DNA of 46,513 bases from positions 1 through 46,513 of the forward strand of contig CAITVK010000057.1 in NCBI GenBank assembly GCA_903895845.1, given 5' to 3'. Source of the stretch: an uncultured Chitinophagaceae bacterium. Its GTDB lineage: Bacteria > Bacteroidota > Bacteroidia > Chitinophagales > Chitinophagaceae. The translations under genes were made by a program, and so were the position numbers. Below, in pieces: positions 17,345-26,516 of the stretch. Position 1 is the first letter of the stretch. Each line of letters starts with the position of its first letter. Below the pieces are notes generated by a model. It was not told the DNA's origin. It worked only from the letters and a program-made list of their open reading frames with translations, and did no database searches.

Positions 17345-18106
17345 ATGGACTATAAGATTAAACAACAGGATAAATACAAGTTTATAGAAGAAGGTGAGGG
17401 CGAACCTCTACTTCTGCTACATGGTTTATTTGGCGCACTAAGTAATTTTAGTGAGCAGATTAATTACTTCAAAAAGAACTTTAAAGTAATTATCCCTCTG
17501 TTGCCTTTATTGGAGTTGGATATTTTTCACACCACCGTTAGCGGTCTGGAGAAGCACGTGCAAGGATTTATTGAGGCAAGAGGGTATAAGAACATCCATT
17601 TGATGGGCAACTCTCTTGGTGGTCACATCGCATTGACACATATTTTGAAGCATCCAAGTAATATCAAGACTTTAATACTAACTGGTAGTTCAGGCTTGTT
17701 TGAAAACGGAATGGGAGATAGTTATCCAAAGCGTGGAGACTACGAATACATTAAAAAGAAAGCGGAGATTACTTTCTATGATCCCAATATAGCGACCAAA
17801 GAACTGGTAGACGAGTTGTTTGAGATTACTAATAACCGGCTGAAAGTGATTAAGATTATTTCTTTGGCTAAAAGTGCCATCAGAAGTAACCTGAACGAAG
17901 AGTTGAATCAGATAAAGCAACCAACTCTACTCATCTGGGGAAATAATGACATCATAACGCCACCATTTGTTGGGAGAGAATTTAATAAGTTGATACCAAA
18001 CAGCGAGTTATTCTTTATAGACAAATGCGGACATGCCCCTATGATGGAAGTTCCTGGTGAGTTTAATGATATACTGAATAATTTTTTATTGAAACACAAA
18101 GCATAA
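17345..18106 (+). CDS. Alpha/beta hydrolase
   Basis: A 253-residue alpha/beta-hydrolase-fold enzyme with a complete triad: the nucleophile elbow GNSLGG (Ser), the acid in LIWGNNDIITP (Asp), and the base in DKCGHAPMMEVP (His). The oxyanion-hole motif LLLHGLFGALSN is at the N-terminus. There is no signal peptide, so it is cytosolic. Sequence similarity to MhpC/BphD-like hydrolases is visible, but the substrate cannot be read from the sequence. The CBS gene starts 13 bases downstream, indicating an operon with it and probably with the outer membrane protein and NAD kinase that follow. Confidence 0.88.
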   Translation: MDYKIKQQDKYKFIEEGEGEPLLLLHGLFGALSNFSEQINYFKKNFKVIIPLLPLLELDIFHTTVSGLEKHVQGFIEARGYKNIHLMGNSLGGHIALTHILKHPSNIKTLILTGSSGLFENGMGDSYPKRGDYEYIKKKAEITFYDPNIATKELVDELFEITNNRLKVIKIISLAKSAIRSNLNEELNQIKQPTLLIWGNNDIITPPFVGREFNKLIPNSELFFIDKCGHAPMMEVPGEFNDILNNFLLKHKA

Positions 18107-18119
18107 GATTCTACTGCCG

Positions 18120-18779
18120 ATGTTAGTTGCACAATTATTACAAACGGATTATCCTACGCTGCAATTGTCAGATAAGGTGGCGTTTGCGTTGCAATTAATG
18201 GAGGATTATGAAGTGCAGGATTTACCGGTTGTAATTGGTGAGGCATTCTCTGGTTGCATTACTAAAGATGATTTATTGGATGCAGACGAGGAAGCTACCA
18301 TCGCTACTTTGCAAGATCAGTTTATTAATAGCACTGTTAAGCGTGATGAATATTTTTTAGCTGCGTTGAAGCTTTTAGTAGAAAACAATACTACACTAAT
18401 TGCTGTTGCCAATGACTCAAAGGAATATCTTGGAGTAGTTACCTCCTCTTCTTTATTAGAGCAACTTTCTATTTATGTGGGAGCTGGTGAACCTGGTGGC
18501 GTTATAGTTCTGGAGATAGATAGGCGTAATTACTCTTTTGGGGAAATAAGCAGACTTGTAGAAACAAATGACGCATACATTACACAGCTAAATTCTTATA
18601 CCGAGGCTAGTACAGGTTTAGCAATTGTGTCTTTAAAAGTAAATAAAGTAGAAATAAGTGACATTATTGCTACTTTTCATCGATATGAATATGTGGTAAG
18701 GTATTATTTTGGAGAAGAACAATATACCAACGAGCTCAAAGACAACTACAACCACCTGATGGCCTATTTAAACATCTAA
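18120..18779 (+). CDS. CBS-domain protein with possible ACT-like tail
   Basis: A 219-residue cytosolic protein with two CBS motifs in residues 1-125 (LQLSDKVAFALQLMEDYEVQDLPVV...GCITKDDLL and DEYFLAALKLLVENNTTLIAV...YLGVVTSSSLLEQL). Such pairs bind adenine nucleotides and act as energy sensors. The remaining 90 residues (GGVIVLEIDRRNYSFGEISRLV, then a second beta-alpha-beta unit) look like a small ferredoxin/ACT-like regulatory domain. There is no catalytic domain, so it probably regulates a partner. It is 13 bases after the hydrolase and 37 before the outer membrane protein; nearby nadK makes an adenylate or NAD link tempting but unproven. Confidence 0.85.
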   Translation: MLVAQLLQTDYPTLQLSDKVAFALQLMEDYEVQDLPVVIGEAFSGCITKDDLLDADEEATIATLQDQFINSTVKRDEYFLAALKLLVENNTTLIAVANDSKEYLGVVTSSSLLEQLSIYVGAGEPGGVIVLEIDRRNYSFGEISRLVETNDAYITQLNSYTEASTGLAIVSLKVNKVEISDIIATFHRYEYVVRYYFGEEQYTNELKDNYNHLMAYLNI

Positions 18780-18816
18780 TGCCTCAACTTAATTAGTACC
18801 CTAACAAACACTCTTG

Positions 18817-20226
18817 ATGCAATATTTGCTAAGTGTATTACTATTACTTTCTGTAAGTGTTACTTCTGTTGTAGCGCAGAAAGACAGTGTGGGTAACATA
18901 AACGCAAAAGGCGACACTGTAAAGAGTGGGAACGTTTTAATCTCTGATGTATTAATTGAAGGAAATAGACGGACTAAGGCTTATATAATCCTTAGAGAGA
19001 TGACCCTTAAAACAGGTGATATAATTGCCTCAAAAGACCTTCAAGAGCAAATTGAAAAAAGCAGAAACCAAGTATACAATACCTCACTTTTCATAGATGT
19101 AAAGATTACCACATCAGACAAAATGGGGGATATTGTCACCATTAAGGTTGAGGTAAAGGAGCGATGGTATTTATTTCCTGTTCCCTATTTTACTTTGATT
19201 GATAGAAATTTTAATCAATGGTGGGTTACTGAGAAGAGAGATTTGAGCAGGGTTAACTATGGAATTCAATTTACACAATACAATCTTACAGGTCATAACG
19301 ATGCCTTGAATGTCTGGCTGATTGATGGATATAATAAGCAGGTAAGTTTGCGCTACAATCTTCCTTTCATAAATAAGTCTCTAAAGCATGGCTTTAATGT
19401 TGGCTATACCTTCTCTACACAGAAGCAGTTGAATGATTCTACAAGTTTTAATAAGCAGGTTTTTATTACTAGTAACAATTATTTAATTTCTTCAAGTCGT
19501 GCAGATATATCCTACTCATTCAGACCAGATCAAAAGTGGAGGCATGCTTTCACGGTATCTTACACCAATGCCTCTGTGAGAGATACTGTATTGATTGCCA
19601 ATCCTACCTATTTTCCAAATGGAAAGACAAATATCCAATATGTTAGTTTTAATTACAGGTTCAGATACCTGAATCTTGATTACAATCGTTATCCAACAAA
19701 AGGATACGCTATAGATGGATATATTGACAAAAGGGGGCTTGATAAGGAAACGAATCTATGGCAGTTTGGGCTGAGTGGATTGTATGCCCATCCCATTACC
19801 AACAAAAGTTTTATTAGGTTATCAGCCACAGCGACAGTCAAGACGCCAAGTAGTAATTCTTTTTTAAATCAACAGTTGTTTGGCTACAACAATTTTGTGT
19901 TGAGAGGGCTTGAGTACTATGTAATAGATGGCGATGCAGCAGTGCTTGCTCAAGCTACCTTGTGCAGGCAAATAGGAAAATATACCCTCAATACGCACCT
20001 GAAAAGCAAAAATTACAACCAGATTCCTTTTAGGTATTTTTTGAAATTATATTGCGATGCTGGTTATGCAAACAACAAGTATCCAGGTAATAGTTTTTTG
20101 AATAATAAGATTCTGTATACTGGTGGAATTGGTTTGGATGTGGTTACAATATACGATGTAGTACTAAGATTCGAGTTCAGCTACAACCAATTGGGAAAAG
20201 GAGGGCTATATTTACACGGTCATTAG
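18817..20226 (+). CDS. POTRA/beta-barrel outer membrane protein (BamA/TamA-like)
   Basis: A 469-residue exported protein. A TTG at 18814 precedes the ATG at 18817 directly; the ATG is preferred. The signal peptide (MQYLLSVLLLLSVSVTSVVAQ) is followed by a single POTRA-like domain at about 40-110 (VLISDVLIEGNRRTKAYIILREM...YNTSLFIDVKITT...IKVEVKERW) and then a barrel of amphipathic strands up to a C-terminal region rich in aromatic residues (FEFSYNQLGKGGLYLHGH). It is shorter than BamA, which has five POTRA domains, so it resembles TamA-like or surface-antigen family proteins. A role in outer membrane protein insertion or export is likely but unproven. Confidence 0.82.
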   Translation: MQYLLSVLLLLSVSVTSVVAQKDSVGNINAKGDTVKSGNVLISDVLIEGNRRTKAYIILREMTLKTGDIIASKDLQEQIEKSRNQVYNTSLFIDVKITTSDKMGDIVTIKVEVKERWYLFPVPYFTLIDRNFNQWWVTEKRDLSRVNYGIQFTQYNLTGHNDALNVWLIDGYNKQVSLRYNLPFINKSLKHGFNVGYTFSTQKQLNDSTSFNKQVFITSNNYLISSSRADISYSFRPDQKWRHAFTVSYTNASVRDTVLIANPTYFPNGKTNIQYVSFNYRFRYLNLDYNRYPTKGYAIDGYIDKRGLDKETNLWQFGLSGLYAHPITNKSFIRLSATATVKTPSSNSFLNQQLFGYNNFVLRGLEYYVIDGDAAVLAQATLCRQIGKYTLNTHLKSKNYNQIPFRYFLKLYCDAGYANNKYPGNSFLNNKILYTGGIGLDVVTIYDVVLRFEFSYNQLGKGGLYLHGH

Positions 20227-20270
20227 TGTAATAACTAAAGACTATCACTCCAATAAAAGAATTAAAAATT

Positions 20271-21149
20271 ATGAAAGTTGCGATATACAGTAGAGGATTA
20301 GATCATGAGCAAGAAGCTCCATTACTGATTCTACTCGAAGAGCTAGCTAAGCACAAAATTTCGGTTTTGATGTACCGGACATTGCTGACAGCTTACAACT
20401 TGCCCATACCATTATTAGAAAATGTTACCCCTTTTGATGGCTATGGGGATTTGGATAATCAGATAGATTGTTTTATTACGCTTGGAGGCGATGGGACAAT
20501 ATTGGATGCTACAACTATTGTAAGGGAGAAAATGATCCCCTTGTTAGGAATAAATTTTGGGAGACTGGGCTTTCTTGCCAACATCAGTAAAGATGAACTC
20601 AGCTTAGCTGTTGATGCCATTGTAAACCATACTTTTATTTCGGACAAAAGAAGTCTCATTCACTTGGATTCTAATATTGACTTGTTTGATGACAGCCCCT
20701 TTGCTTTAAATGAGTTTGCAATACACAAAAGAGATACCGCCCCTATGATAAAGATTCATACCTACTTAAATGGCGAATTTTTAAATACTTTTTGGGCAGA
20801 TGGGTTGATAGTAGCAACTCCTACTGGCTCTACGGGCTACAGTCTTAGTTGTACGGGGCCAATCGTTTTTCCGGATTCTAGAAACTTTGTCATCACGCCT
20901 GTTGCTCCGCACAACTTAAATGTAAGGAGTATTGTGGTGGCAGACTCTAGTATTATTTCTTTTGAAATTGAAAGCCGTTCAGACCAGTTTATTTGTGCAT
21001 TGGATGCTAGAAGAGAAATTGTAGATAAAAACATACAACTAGCAGTCAGGAAGGAGGTTTTTGATGCAAATTTAATTAAGCTAAATGAAAATTCTTTCCT
21101 CTCAACTCTGAGAGAAAAGCTTACTTGGGGAATGGACAAAAGAAACTAA
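20271..21149 (+). CDS. nadK: NAD kinase
   Basis: A 292-residue NAD+ kinase that makes NADP+ from NAD+ with ATP or polyphosphate. The signature GGDGTILDA lies at about residue 72, followed by the conserved GINFGRLGFLANI, a DGLIVATPTGSTGYSLSCTGPI block (nucleotide-binding and active site) and TPVAPHNLNVRSIVV. Length and domain order are typical of bacterial PpnK. The start ATG at 20271 is the first good one. It is the last gene in the hydrolase-CBS-POTRA run and is followed by a convergent small gene. Confidence 0.96.
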   Translation: MKVAIYSRGLDHEQEAPLLILLEELAKHKISVLMYRTLLTAYNLPIPLLENVTPFDGYGDLDNQIDCFITLGGDGTILDATTIVREKMIPLLGINFGRLGFLANISKDELSLAVDAIVNHTFISDKRSLIHLDSNIDLFDDSPFALNEFAIHKRDTAPMIKIHTYLNGEFLNTFWADGLIVATPTGSTGYSLSCTGPIVFPDSRNFVITPVAPHNLNVRSIVVADSSIISFEIESRSDQFICALDARREIVDKNIQLAVRKEVFDANLIKLNENSFLSTLREKLTWGMDKRN

Positions 21150-21209
21150 TTTCTCAAAAAGAGTGAAAATTACGGTTCAGTAACGATAAAATCATTTGCG
21201 ATGACCAAT

Positions 21210-21506
21210 TTAGAAAGCTAGAACTTTCTTTTGCATTAGGAACATTATCAATGATAAGACACTAACCAAAACAGAAATGTAAAGTGCTATGCTCAAAGGA
21301 TTGTTGATAGTAATAAATATCTTCCATCTCGATGGCTTATCGTCTCTTTTATCAAACCTACTATAATACCTAAAGAAATTTGAGAACGCATAACTAGGTC
21401 TATGAGGCTTATACCAAAAAAGAACTAAGAATTTGGCAATCACAATGCCGAGAATAATGTAGAATCTGTATTGGATGAAGAACTTGATAAGTAAATCTAT
21501 TATCAT
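21210..21506 (-). CDS. Small hypothetical membrane protein
   Basis: A 98-residue protein with two clear hydrophobic segments (about 5-30 and 70-92) joined by a strongly basic loop (KPHRPSYAFSNFFRYYSRFDKRDDKPSRWK). I do not recognise the family. By the positive-inside rule the loop would be cytoplasmic. It converges with nadK, starts at an ATG, and lies in an otherwise empty region. Coding-like amino acid composition favours a real gene, but a homology search is needed to be sure. Confidence 0.55.
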   Translation of the reverse strand: MIIDLLIKFFIQYRFYIILGIVIAKFLVLFWYKPHRPSYAFSNFFRYYSRFDKRDDKPSRWKIFITINNPLSIALYISVLVSVLSLIMFLMQKKVLAF

Positions 21507-21801
21507 AATTGTTTGTGGGGTTGACGTAAGTTATAAAGCACAATATTACAGTTTATTAATTTAATTTACCATCTAAATTGGCTTAAACTTTTTCCTTATT
21601 TGAATATACAGTTACTTAAGGTAGCAAATTTATCGTTAATTAGTAATTAGTACCCACTAATTTTAAATAAGCCTCCCTTAAATCTAAACAAACAGTTTTT
21701 TTATTGAATTGTTTATAAAAATGCCATCCCCCTATTCTCTCTTTTCTGAATAAAAAACTTTTATTTCTGATAGTGGTAAACTATAAAATAGAATAACCAC
21801 C
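21507..21801. other. Intergenic region with no recognisable gene
   Basis: An AT-rich gap between the small membrane protein and the mdh terminator. I see only short AATTAGTAATTAGT-like steps near 21635 and no ORF, RNA or clear promoter box. Confidence 0.4.
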
Positions 21802-21802
21802 A

Positions 21803-21840
21803 AAAAAAGCCCCAAGAAAACAAATCCTTGGGGCTTTTCT
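21803..21840 (-). terminator. Terminator of mdh
   Basis: AAAAGCCCCAAG (21805-21816) pairs with CTTGGGGCTTTT (21828-21839). On the minus strand the stem is followed by a T-run. It lies 24 bases after the mdh stop and could work in both directions. Confidence 0.85.
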
Positions 21841-21863
21841 ATTGAAACCAACTATCTTAAAAA

Positions 21864-22793
21864 CTATAAAGTCTTCAATACGTCGTTCATACTTCTTACA
21901 GCAGCAGCACTCTTATCAAAAGCAGCTTGTTCTGTTGCATTCAATTTATAATCAATAATCTTCTCAACACCATTCTTACCAATGATAACCGGAACACCTA
22001 AGCAAATATCGCTTTGTCCATATTCACCATCAAGTGCAACGCAGCAGGAGAACAATTTCTTCTCGTCACGTACTATTGCTTCTACCAATGCAGCACCTGC
22101 AGCACCTGGCGCATACCATGCAGAAGTACCAATCAGCTTAGTCAAAGTAGCACCACCAACCATTGTGTCCGCAACAATCTTTTGTTGTTCTTCTTCAGTT
22201 AAGAAATCAGTAACTGGGGCACTGTTCCAAGTAGCATAACGAATCAAAGGAATCATAGTAGTATCACCGTGACCACCAACTACAATAGCATTCAAATCAG
22301 AAGGATTAGCACCTAAAGTAGCACTCAAATAGCATTTAAAACGAGCGCTATCCAAGATGCCACCCATACCAATAATCTTATTCTTCGGTAAACCTGTGCT
22401 TTGCAAAGCAAGGTAAGTCATGGTATCCATTGGGTTTGAAATAACCACAATGATTGCTTCTGGAGAATATTTTAATATGTTTTCAGCAACGCTCTTCACA
22501 ATGCCTGCGTTTACGCCAATCAATTCTTCACGAGTCATACCTGGTTTACGAGGTAAGCCTGAAGTAATCACTACCACATCGCTGCCAGCAGTCTTTGAAT
22601 AATCATTTGTTGAACCTGTTATTTTAGTGTCGAAACCTAAAAGGGCAGCTGTTTGGGTCATATCCAAAGCCTTGCCTTCTGCAAAACCTTCACGGATATC
22701 AAGCAATACTAATTCTGTCGCTAACTCTTTGCGGGCAATATTATCGGCGCATGTTGCACCCACTGCACCCGCGCCTACTACTGTAACTTTCAT
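21864..22793 (-). CDS. mdh: Malate dehydrogenase (LDH-like)
   Basis: A 309-residue NAD-dependent malate dehydrogenase of the LDH-like group, which interconverts malate and oxaloacetate in the TCA cycle. The Rossmann glycine motif GAGAVGATCA is at residues 7-16, with an Asp after the second strand (LLDIREG) that sets NAD preference. The substrate loop GLPRKPGMTREELIGVN carries the Arg pair typical of malate rather than lactate specificity. The catalytic Asp-His pair appears in GILDSARFK and GGHGDTTMIPL. A TACATTTG box (22834-22841) and a strong terminator suggest a single-gene transcript, although the thioredoxin-like gene lies 56 bases upstream. Confidence 0.96.
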   Translation of the reverse strand: MKVTVVGAGAVGATCADNIARKELATELVLLDIREGFAEGKALDMTQTAALLGFDTKITGSTNDYSKTAGSDVVVITSGLPRKPGMTREELIGVNAGIVKSVAENILKYSPEAIIVVISNPMDTMTYLALQSTGLPKNKIIGMGGILDSARFKCYLSATLGANPSDLNAIVVGGHGDTTMIPLIRYATWNSAPVTDFLTEEEQQKIVADTMVGGATLTKLIGTSAWYAPGAAGAALVEAIVRDEKKLFSCCVALDGEYGQSDICLGVPVIIGKNGVEKIIDYKLNATEQAAFDKSAAAVRSMNDVLKTL

Positions 22794-22833
22794 AACGCAA
22801 ATTTTATTTAATGATAATTTAATTTTTTCGCCG

Positions 22834-22841
22834 CAAATGTA
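22834..22841 (-). promoter_or_regulatory. Candidate -7 promoter box of mdh
   Basis: On the minus strand this reads TACATTTG, an exact TAnnTTTG match, 40 bases before the mdh ATG and within the 56-base gap to the upstream gene. A -33 TTTG element is not evident. Confidence 0.45.
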
Positions 22842-22849
22842 ACCCTCAT

Positions 22850-23458
22850 TTACTTGGTAATATGCTTTTTTTTGCTTTTTTTGTCGATTACTTTTTCAGT
22901 AGAGAGCTTTGCAATCAGCAGATTTAGTTCGTGCATATCAGCTCCTTGGTCATAAGATTTTACATATTGCTTTTTGGAATCATAAACTGCCATAAAAGGA
23001 GTGAATTTTATATCAAAAAATACAGGTATATAATAGCTTGCCTCCTTTCCAAACACCATATTGGGATAAATGCTTGTATTGTATTTCTTCTCAAAATTTT
23101 TGATAGAGTCAACTGGAAAGCGACTTACAAAAACAAAGAAGGCGTTCTTCAGGCTATCCATATTCTTTTCTATCTCCTTCATTTCATGCTGGCAATGTCC
23201 ACACTCAGGACTAAAATAAATGATAACAATCGGTTTATTGGCCGGCAAGTTGGCATTCGTAAACAAAGTAGTGTCTTGTTTGCCATCTTTAGTTTTTATA
23301 TCCGCATATAACTTTATTACGGGCAAATCCTTTGTTCTCAAATAAGCAGGTAACTTGCTACTGTCTACTTTTGAAGCACTATCAGCAGGTTTTTTATTCT
23401 GACAAAAGGTTAAGAAGTTGAAGCTTAGAAGAAGCGATGCTAAGAGTATTTTTTTCAT
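22850..23458 (-). CDS. Secreted thioredoxin-like protein
   Basis: A 202-residue protein with an N-terminal signal peptide (MKKILLASLLLSFNFLTFCQ) and a thioredoxin-like fold. The redox motif CGHC sits in IIYFSPECGHCQHEMKEIEK, in the TlpA/AhpC-TSA style. The signal ends near a Cys (LTFCQ), but a poor lipobox makes lipoprotein status doubtful. A periplasmic thiol-disulfide role such as reduction of client proteins is likely; the partner is unknown. A basic tail (KKSKKKHITK) ends the protein. It lies upstream of mdh in the same direction. Confidence 0.82.
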   Translation of the reverse strand: MKKILLASLLLSFNFLTFCQNKKPADSASKVDSSKLPAYLRTKDLPVIKLYADIKTKDGKQDTTLFTNANLPANKPIVIIYFSPECGHCQHEMKEIEKNMDSLKNAFFVFVSRFPVDSIKNFEKKYNTSIYPNMVFGKEASYYIPVFFDIKFTPFMAVYDSKKQYVKSYDQGADMHELNLLIAKLSTEKVIDKKSKKKHITK

Positions 23459-23646
23459 ACGGTAAAATTAAAAGAATTGAATGTTAATAGGGGCTAAAAA
23501 TTTTACAAAGTTGAGTAGAGAATTATTTTAATCGCCAATCCATCATTCAATAAAAATATTGTATGAATAAACAGATAGGAAAGCTTGGCAAGGCATTTAT
23601 ATAAAGTTATCAAAAGAGTCCTTGCATATTTTTTCTAGTAAAGCTA

Positions 23647-24348
23647 TTACCATCCCAAGAAAACCATTCCGGCACCGCATACAAATAGGGTCAAGCCGCC
23701 CATAGCGTGCATATAGCGTTCCCACTTATCAGCTTTTACAAATGCCAATCCATAATATCCCAATACCACCATTGTGACCATTGTAACCAACGTAAATACT
23801 GTATAAACAAGGATTAATAACAACATCCCATACAATGAATTCTTCGCTGCGGGATAAAACAATAAAGGAATCATTGGTTCGCAAGGTCCTAAAACGAAGA
23901 TGATAAACATTACCCAAGGGGTTACTTTATGGCGTTCGCTGGCTTGCACTGCCGCACCGTGTTTGTGTTCGTACACATAAATATTGCCGTCCTCATAAGT
24001 ATCAAAGTGTTTGTGTGGTTTGTTTTGGTAGGCTCTCCACAAGCCCCAAAGGCCATAAACCAACCCAAATGCCAATAAAGCCCAGCCTGCAATACCTCCT
24101 CTCACATTTTCCAAGAACTTTACTTTTGCCAAACTCCATCCCAAAGCAGCACCACCCAACCCTAATAAAACAGAACTCCATACATGCCCACAGCCGCATA
24201 CGATTGTCCACAATAGTGTTTTGCTAAACTTCCATCCCCTTGATTTCGAGAGTGCGATGAATGGCAAATAATGGTCAGGCCCCATTGCAGTATGCAAACA
24301 GGCAACGGTAATAGCCGCTAATATGAGTATTTGTAGCTCTGTATGCAT
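23647..24348 (-). CDS. UreH/NicO-type nickel permease
   Basis: A 233-residue inner-membrane protein with about six hydrophobic segments. The first segment carries HTAMGPDHYLPF, comparable to the HAxxPDH metal-binding motif of NicO/UreH permeases. A His-rich loop (HKHFDTYEDGNIYVYEHKH) lies between segments three and four, and LGPCEPMIPLLFYPA is the second conserved helix. It starts 3 bases after ureD ends, so it is the last gene of the urease operon. Nickel import for urease is the natural role, inferred from motif and position. TauE/SafE or HupE-like labels are possible alternatives. Confidence 0.82.
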   Translation of the reverse strand: MHTELQILILAAITVACLHTAMGPDHYLPFIALSKSRGWKFSKTLLWTIVCGCGHVWSSVLLGLGGAALGWSLAKVKFLENVRGGIAGWALLAFGLVYGLWGLWRAYQNKPHKHFDTYEDGNIYVYEHKHGAAVQASERHKVTPWVMFIIFVLGPCEPMIPLLFYPAAKNSLYGMLLLILVYTVFTLVTMVTMVVLGYYGLAFVKADKWERYMHAMGGLTLFVCGAGMVFLGW

Positions 24349-24351
24349 TTA

Positions 24352-25131
24352 CTAATTATATGTTTGTAACAATGAGTGAATATCTTTTAAGCATTCATGC
24401 AATTGCTCTGCTTTATATCCTAAAAGCCTTACTATAATTCCATTGGATGGTGTTGCAGATACACCAAAGTTAATAGCTTCTTTATCAGCAAGAAAGTCAG
24501 CAATAGCGTCACAAAGCTCATCTGCATTAAGGTTTTCATTCAAATAAATAAAACTCGCTTGATGTGTAAAGCCTTCCATTTGTCCCATCAGATTGGGATT
24601 GATTAAGGATGGTTGCATCAACAGATTTTCTTTAATGATTAGTTTCTTACTGATAAATATCTCAGTATCGTTATGATATTTTGTAAACTGAAAAACTTCG
24701 CCATTTAATTTTCTGCCACAAGTTAAAACCTCTCCCCAAACTAAGCTGCAATGATTGCCCAGATAGACTTTATTAGTTGCCTTAAAACTTGCATTCTCGT
24801 GTGGTACAGAAGGATGAGGCAAATAGACGAAGGAGGAATTGTCTTGCAGATAGATTTCCATCAGTTGTCTTGCACCAGTCTTCATATTAAACAAACGCTG
24901 ATAAGATTGCGTATGCAACTGCATAGTACAACCCTCTTCCAATGATACTTTTAGTTGATAATCATCGCCATCCAATATGCCAGGAGAAGCACTCATGATG
25001 GCTATCTGTAGATTGTTAGCTGTCTTGTCCTCAGTGATATTCGCCACCTTTAGCGGAGGTGTAAAGTAGGCTTCCTTTAAATAAGAAATGCCATTGCGAA
25101 GAGCTACTGTTATTTGCAATGCCGCTATCAT
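24352..25131 (-). CDS. ureD: Urease accessory protein UreD
   Basis: A UreD (UreH) scaffold protein of 259 residues that binds urease apoenzyme and, with UreF and UreG, delivers nickel. The family pattern is visible: PPLKVANI, then [10 protein letters not shown] near the middle, [13 protein letters not shown], and [19 protein letters not shown]. The open frame begins at a GTG at 25137, but the ATG at 25131 overlaps the ureG stop as ATGA, the classic coupled arrangement, so I prefer it. Sequence divergence is high, as usual for UreD. The nickel permease follows after 3 bases. Confidence 0.9.
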   Translation of the reverse strand: MIAALQITVALRNGISYLKEAYFTPPLKVANITEDKTANNLQIAIMSASPGILDGDDYQLKVSLEEGCTMQLHTQSYQRLFNMKTGARQLMEIYLQDNSSFVYLPHPSVPHENASFKATNKVYLGNHCSLVWGEVLTCGRKLNGEVFQFTKYHNDTEIFISKKLIIKENLLMQPSLINPNLMGQMEGFTHQASFIYLNENLNADELCDAIADFLADKEAINFGVSATPSNGIIVRLLGYKAEQLHECLKDIHSLLQTYN

Positions 25132-25766
25132 CTCCACAGTTTTGGCTCTTCCACCTCTTCAAGTAATGCATATTTCTTTATCCAACCAATTACATCTTCT
25201 AATCCTTTCAAGGTCATTAAATTGGTAAATACAAACGGATTGCCGTTACGCATCTTTCGTGCATCACGTTCCATTACGGCTAAATCTGCATGAACATAAG
25301 GTGCCAAGTCTATTTTATTAATCACCAACAAGTCACTCCTTGTAATGCCGGGACCACCCTTTCGCGGAATCTTATCCCCTTCTGCAACATCAATAACAAA
25401 GATGGTTACATCTGCCAAATCGGGACTAAATGTTGCCGACAGATTATCACCGCCACTTTCAATAAAAATGATAGCAATGTCTGGTATGCGTTGCACCATT
25501 TCATCCACTGCTTCCAAGTTCATACTTGCATCTTCCCGGATGGCAGTGTGCGGGCAGCCACCTGTTTCCACACCAATAATTCTATCTCTTGGCAACAAAC
25601 TATTCTGTGTCAGGAACTCTGCATCTTCTTTGGTGTAGATGTCATTGGTAATTACCCCAAGGCTGTATTCGCCTGCCAGCCTGCGACTTAACCTTTCTAT
25701 CAATGCAGTCTTACCAGAACCAACCGGACCTGCAACGCCAATCTTTATAAAACTTCTTTCGCTCAT
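25128..25766 (-). CDS. ureG: Urease accessory GTPase UreG
   Basis: A 212-residue SIMIBI-class GTPase that powers nickel insertion into urease. The P-loop [14 protein letters not shown] is near residue 14, followed by [12 protein letters not shown], the metal-binding CPH motif in [28 protein letters not shown] (switch/Walker B) and the guanine-specificity motif NKIDLAPYV. No His-rich N-terminal extension is present, as in most UreG proteins. It overlaps ureD by four bases and lies 63 bases after ureF. Confidence 0.96.
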   Translation of the reverse strand: MSERSFIKIGVAGPVGSGKTALIERLSRRLAGEYSLGVITNDIYTKEDAEFLTQNSLLPRDRIIGVETGGCPHTAIREDASMNLEAVDEMVQRIPDIAIIFIESGGDNLSATFSPDLADVTIFVIDVAEGDKIPRKGGPGITRSDLLVINKIDLAPYVHADLAVMERDARKMRNGNPFVFTNLMTLKGLEDVIGWIKKYALLEEVEEPKLWR

Positions 25767-25829
25767 AATTTTAAACTTAAGATAAGCTATTGCTAACTTA
25801 TAAACCTACAACTTAATACGTAAAACTTA

Positions 25830-26516
25830 CTAACTCATGTACAACCTCGAATATAACCTTTCATGCTGCATTGAATGAATGTCAAATGCAGTGGAACATA
25901 GGCCAATCATTTCTTCATCTGGCTGTATGTTTTCAATTGCTAACTCATTAATTAATGAATGTAGGGAAAACAAAATGGCTTGTCCCGATTGCTGACTCAA
26001 GGGAATCAATTTCACGCAATTGGTCACAAATCCAACCGCCGCATTATAATAAAAGCCTGTCAAGGTATCCTGCTTAGAAACTTGGAGGGCATTCGCCAAT
26101 AACCCAAATGCAATACAATAATGCCCAACAACCTGTTGCGTTTTAATGGCATCAGCATACTGATGAATACATTGATTGTCCGAAAGAGGCTGGAATATCT
26201 TTAACAAACGCAGACCTAATTTATTGCTAGCCATCCGCATTTCTTTCGGAAGCTTCACTGCATTACAATAATCATCCAACTCCATTATTCTTGTCTGATT
26301 GTTGGTTGTTGCTGCATCATAAGTCAATGAAACAAAGGCAGCATCGGTATAATGAATGTTCTTAGAGAGCATCTCTATAATAAAAGCCTTCGCACTCTCT
26401 GTGTCTTTTACTATTCCCTTCTGCACATACGTTTCCAACCCTGCTGAATGAGAAAACCCACCAATCGGTAAGGTTGGGTCTGTTAAGTGCAACAAGTTCA
26501 ATAATGAGTTATTCAT
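25830..26516 (-). CDS. ureF: Urease accessory protein UreF
   Basis: A 228-residue all-helical protein that bridges UreD and UreG in the urease activation complex. The family hallmark LPIGGFSHSAGLETYVQKGIV is at the N-terminus, and GHYCIAFGLLANAL plus YYNAAVGFVTNCVKLIPLSQ are recognisable in the C-terminal half. Length is standard. It overlaps the end of ureE by eight bases, so translation of the two is coupled. Confidence 0.93.
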   Translation of the reverse strand: MNNSLLNLLHLTDPTLPIGGFSHSAGLETYVQKGIVKDTESAKAFIIEMLSKNIHYTDAAFVSLTYDAATTNNQTRIMELDDYCNAVKLPKEMRMASNKLGLRLLKIFQPLSDNQCIHQYADAIKTQQVVGHYCIAFGLLANALQVSKQDTLTGFYYNAAVGFVTNCVKLIPLSQQSGQAILFSLHSLINELAIENIQPDEEMIGLCSTAFDIHSMQHERLYSRLYMS

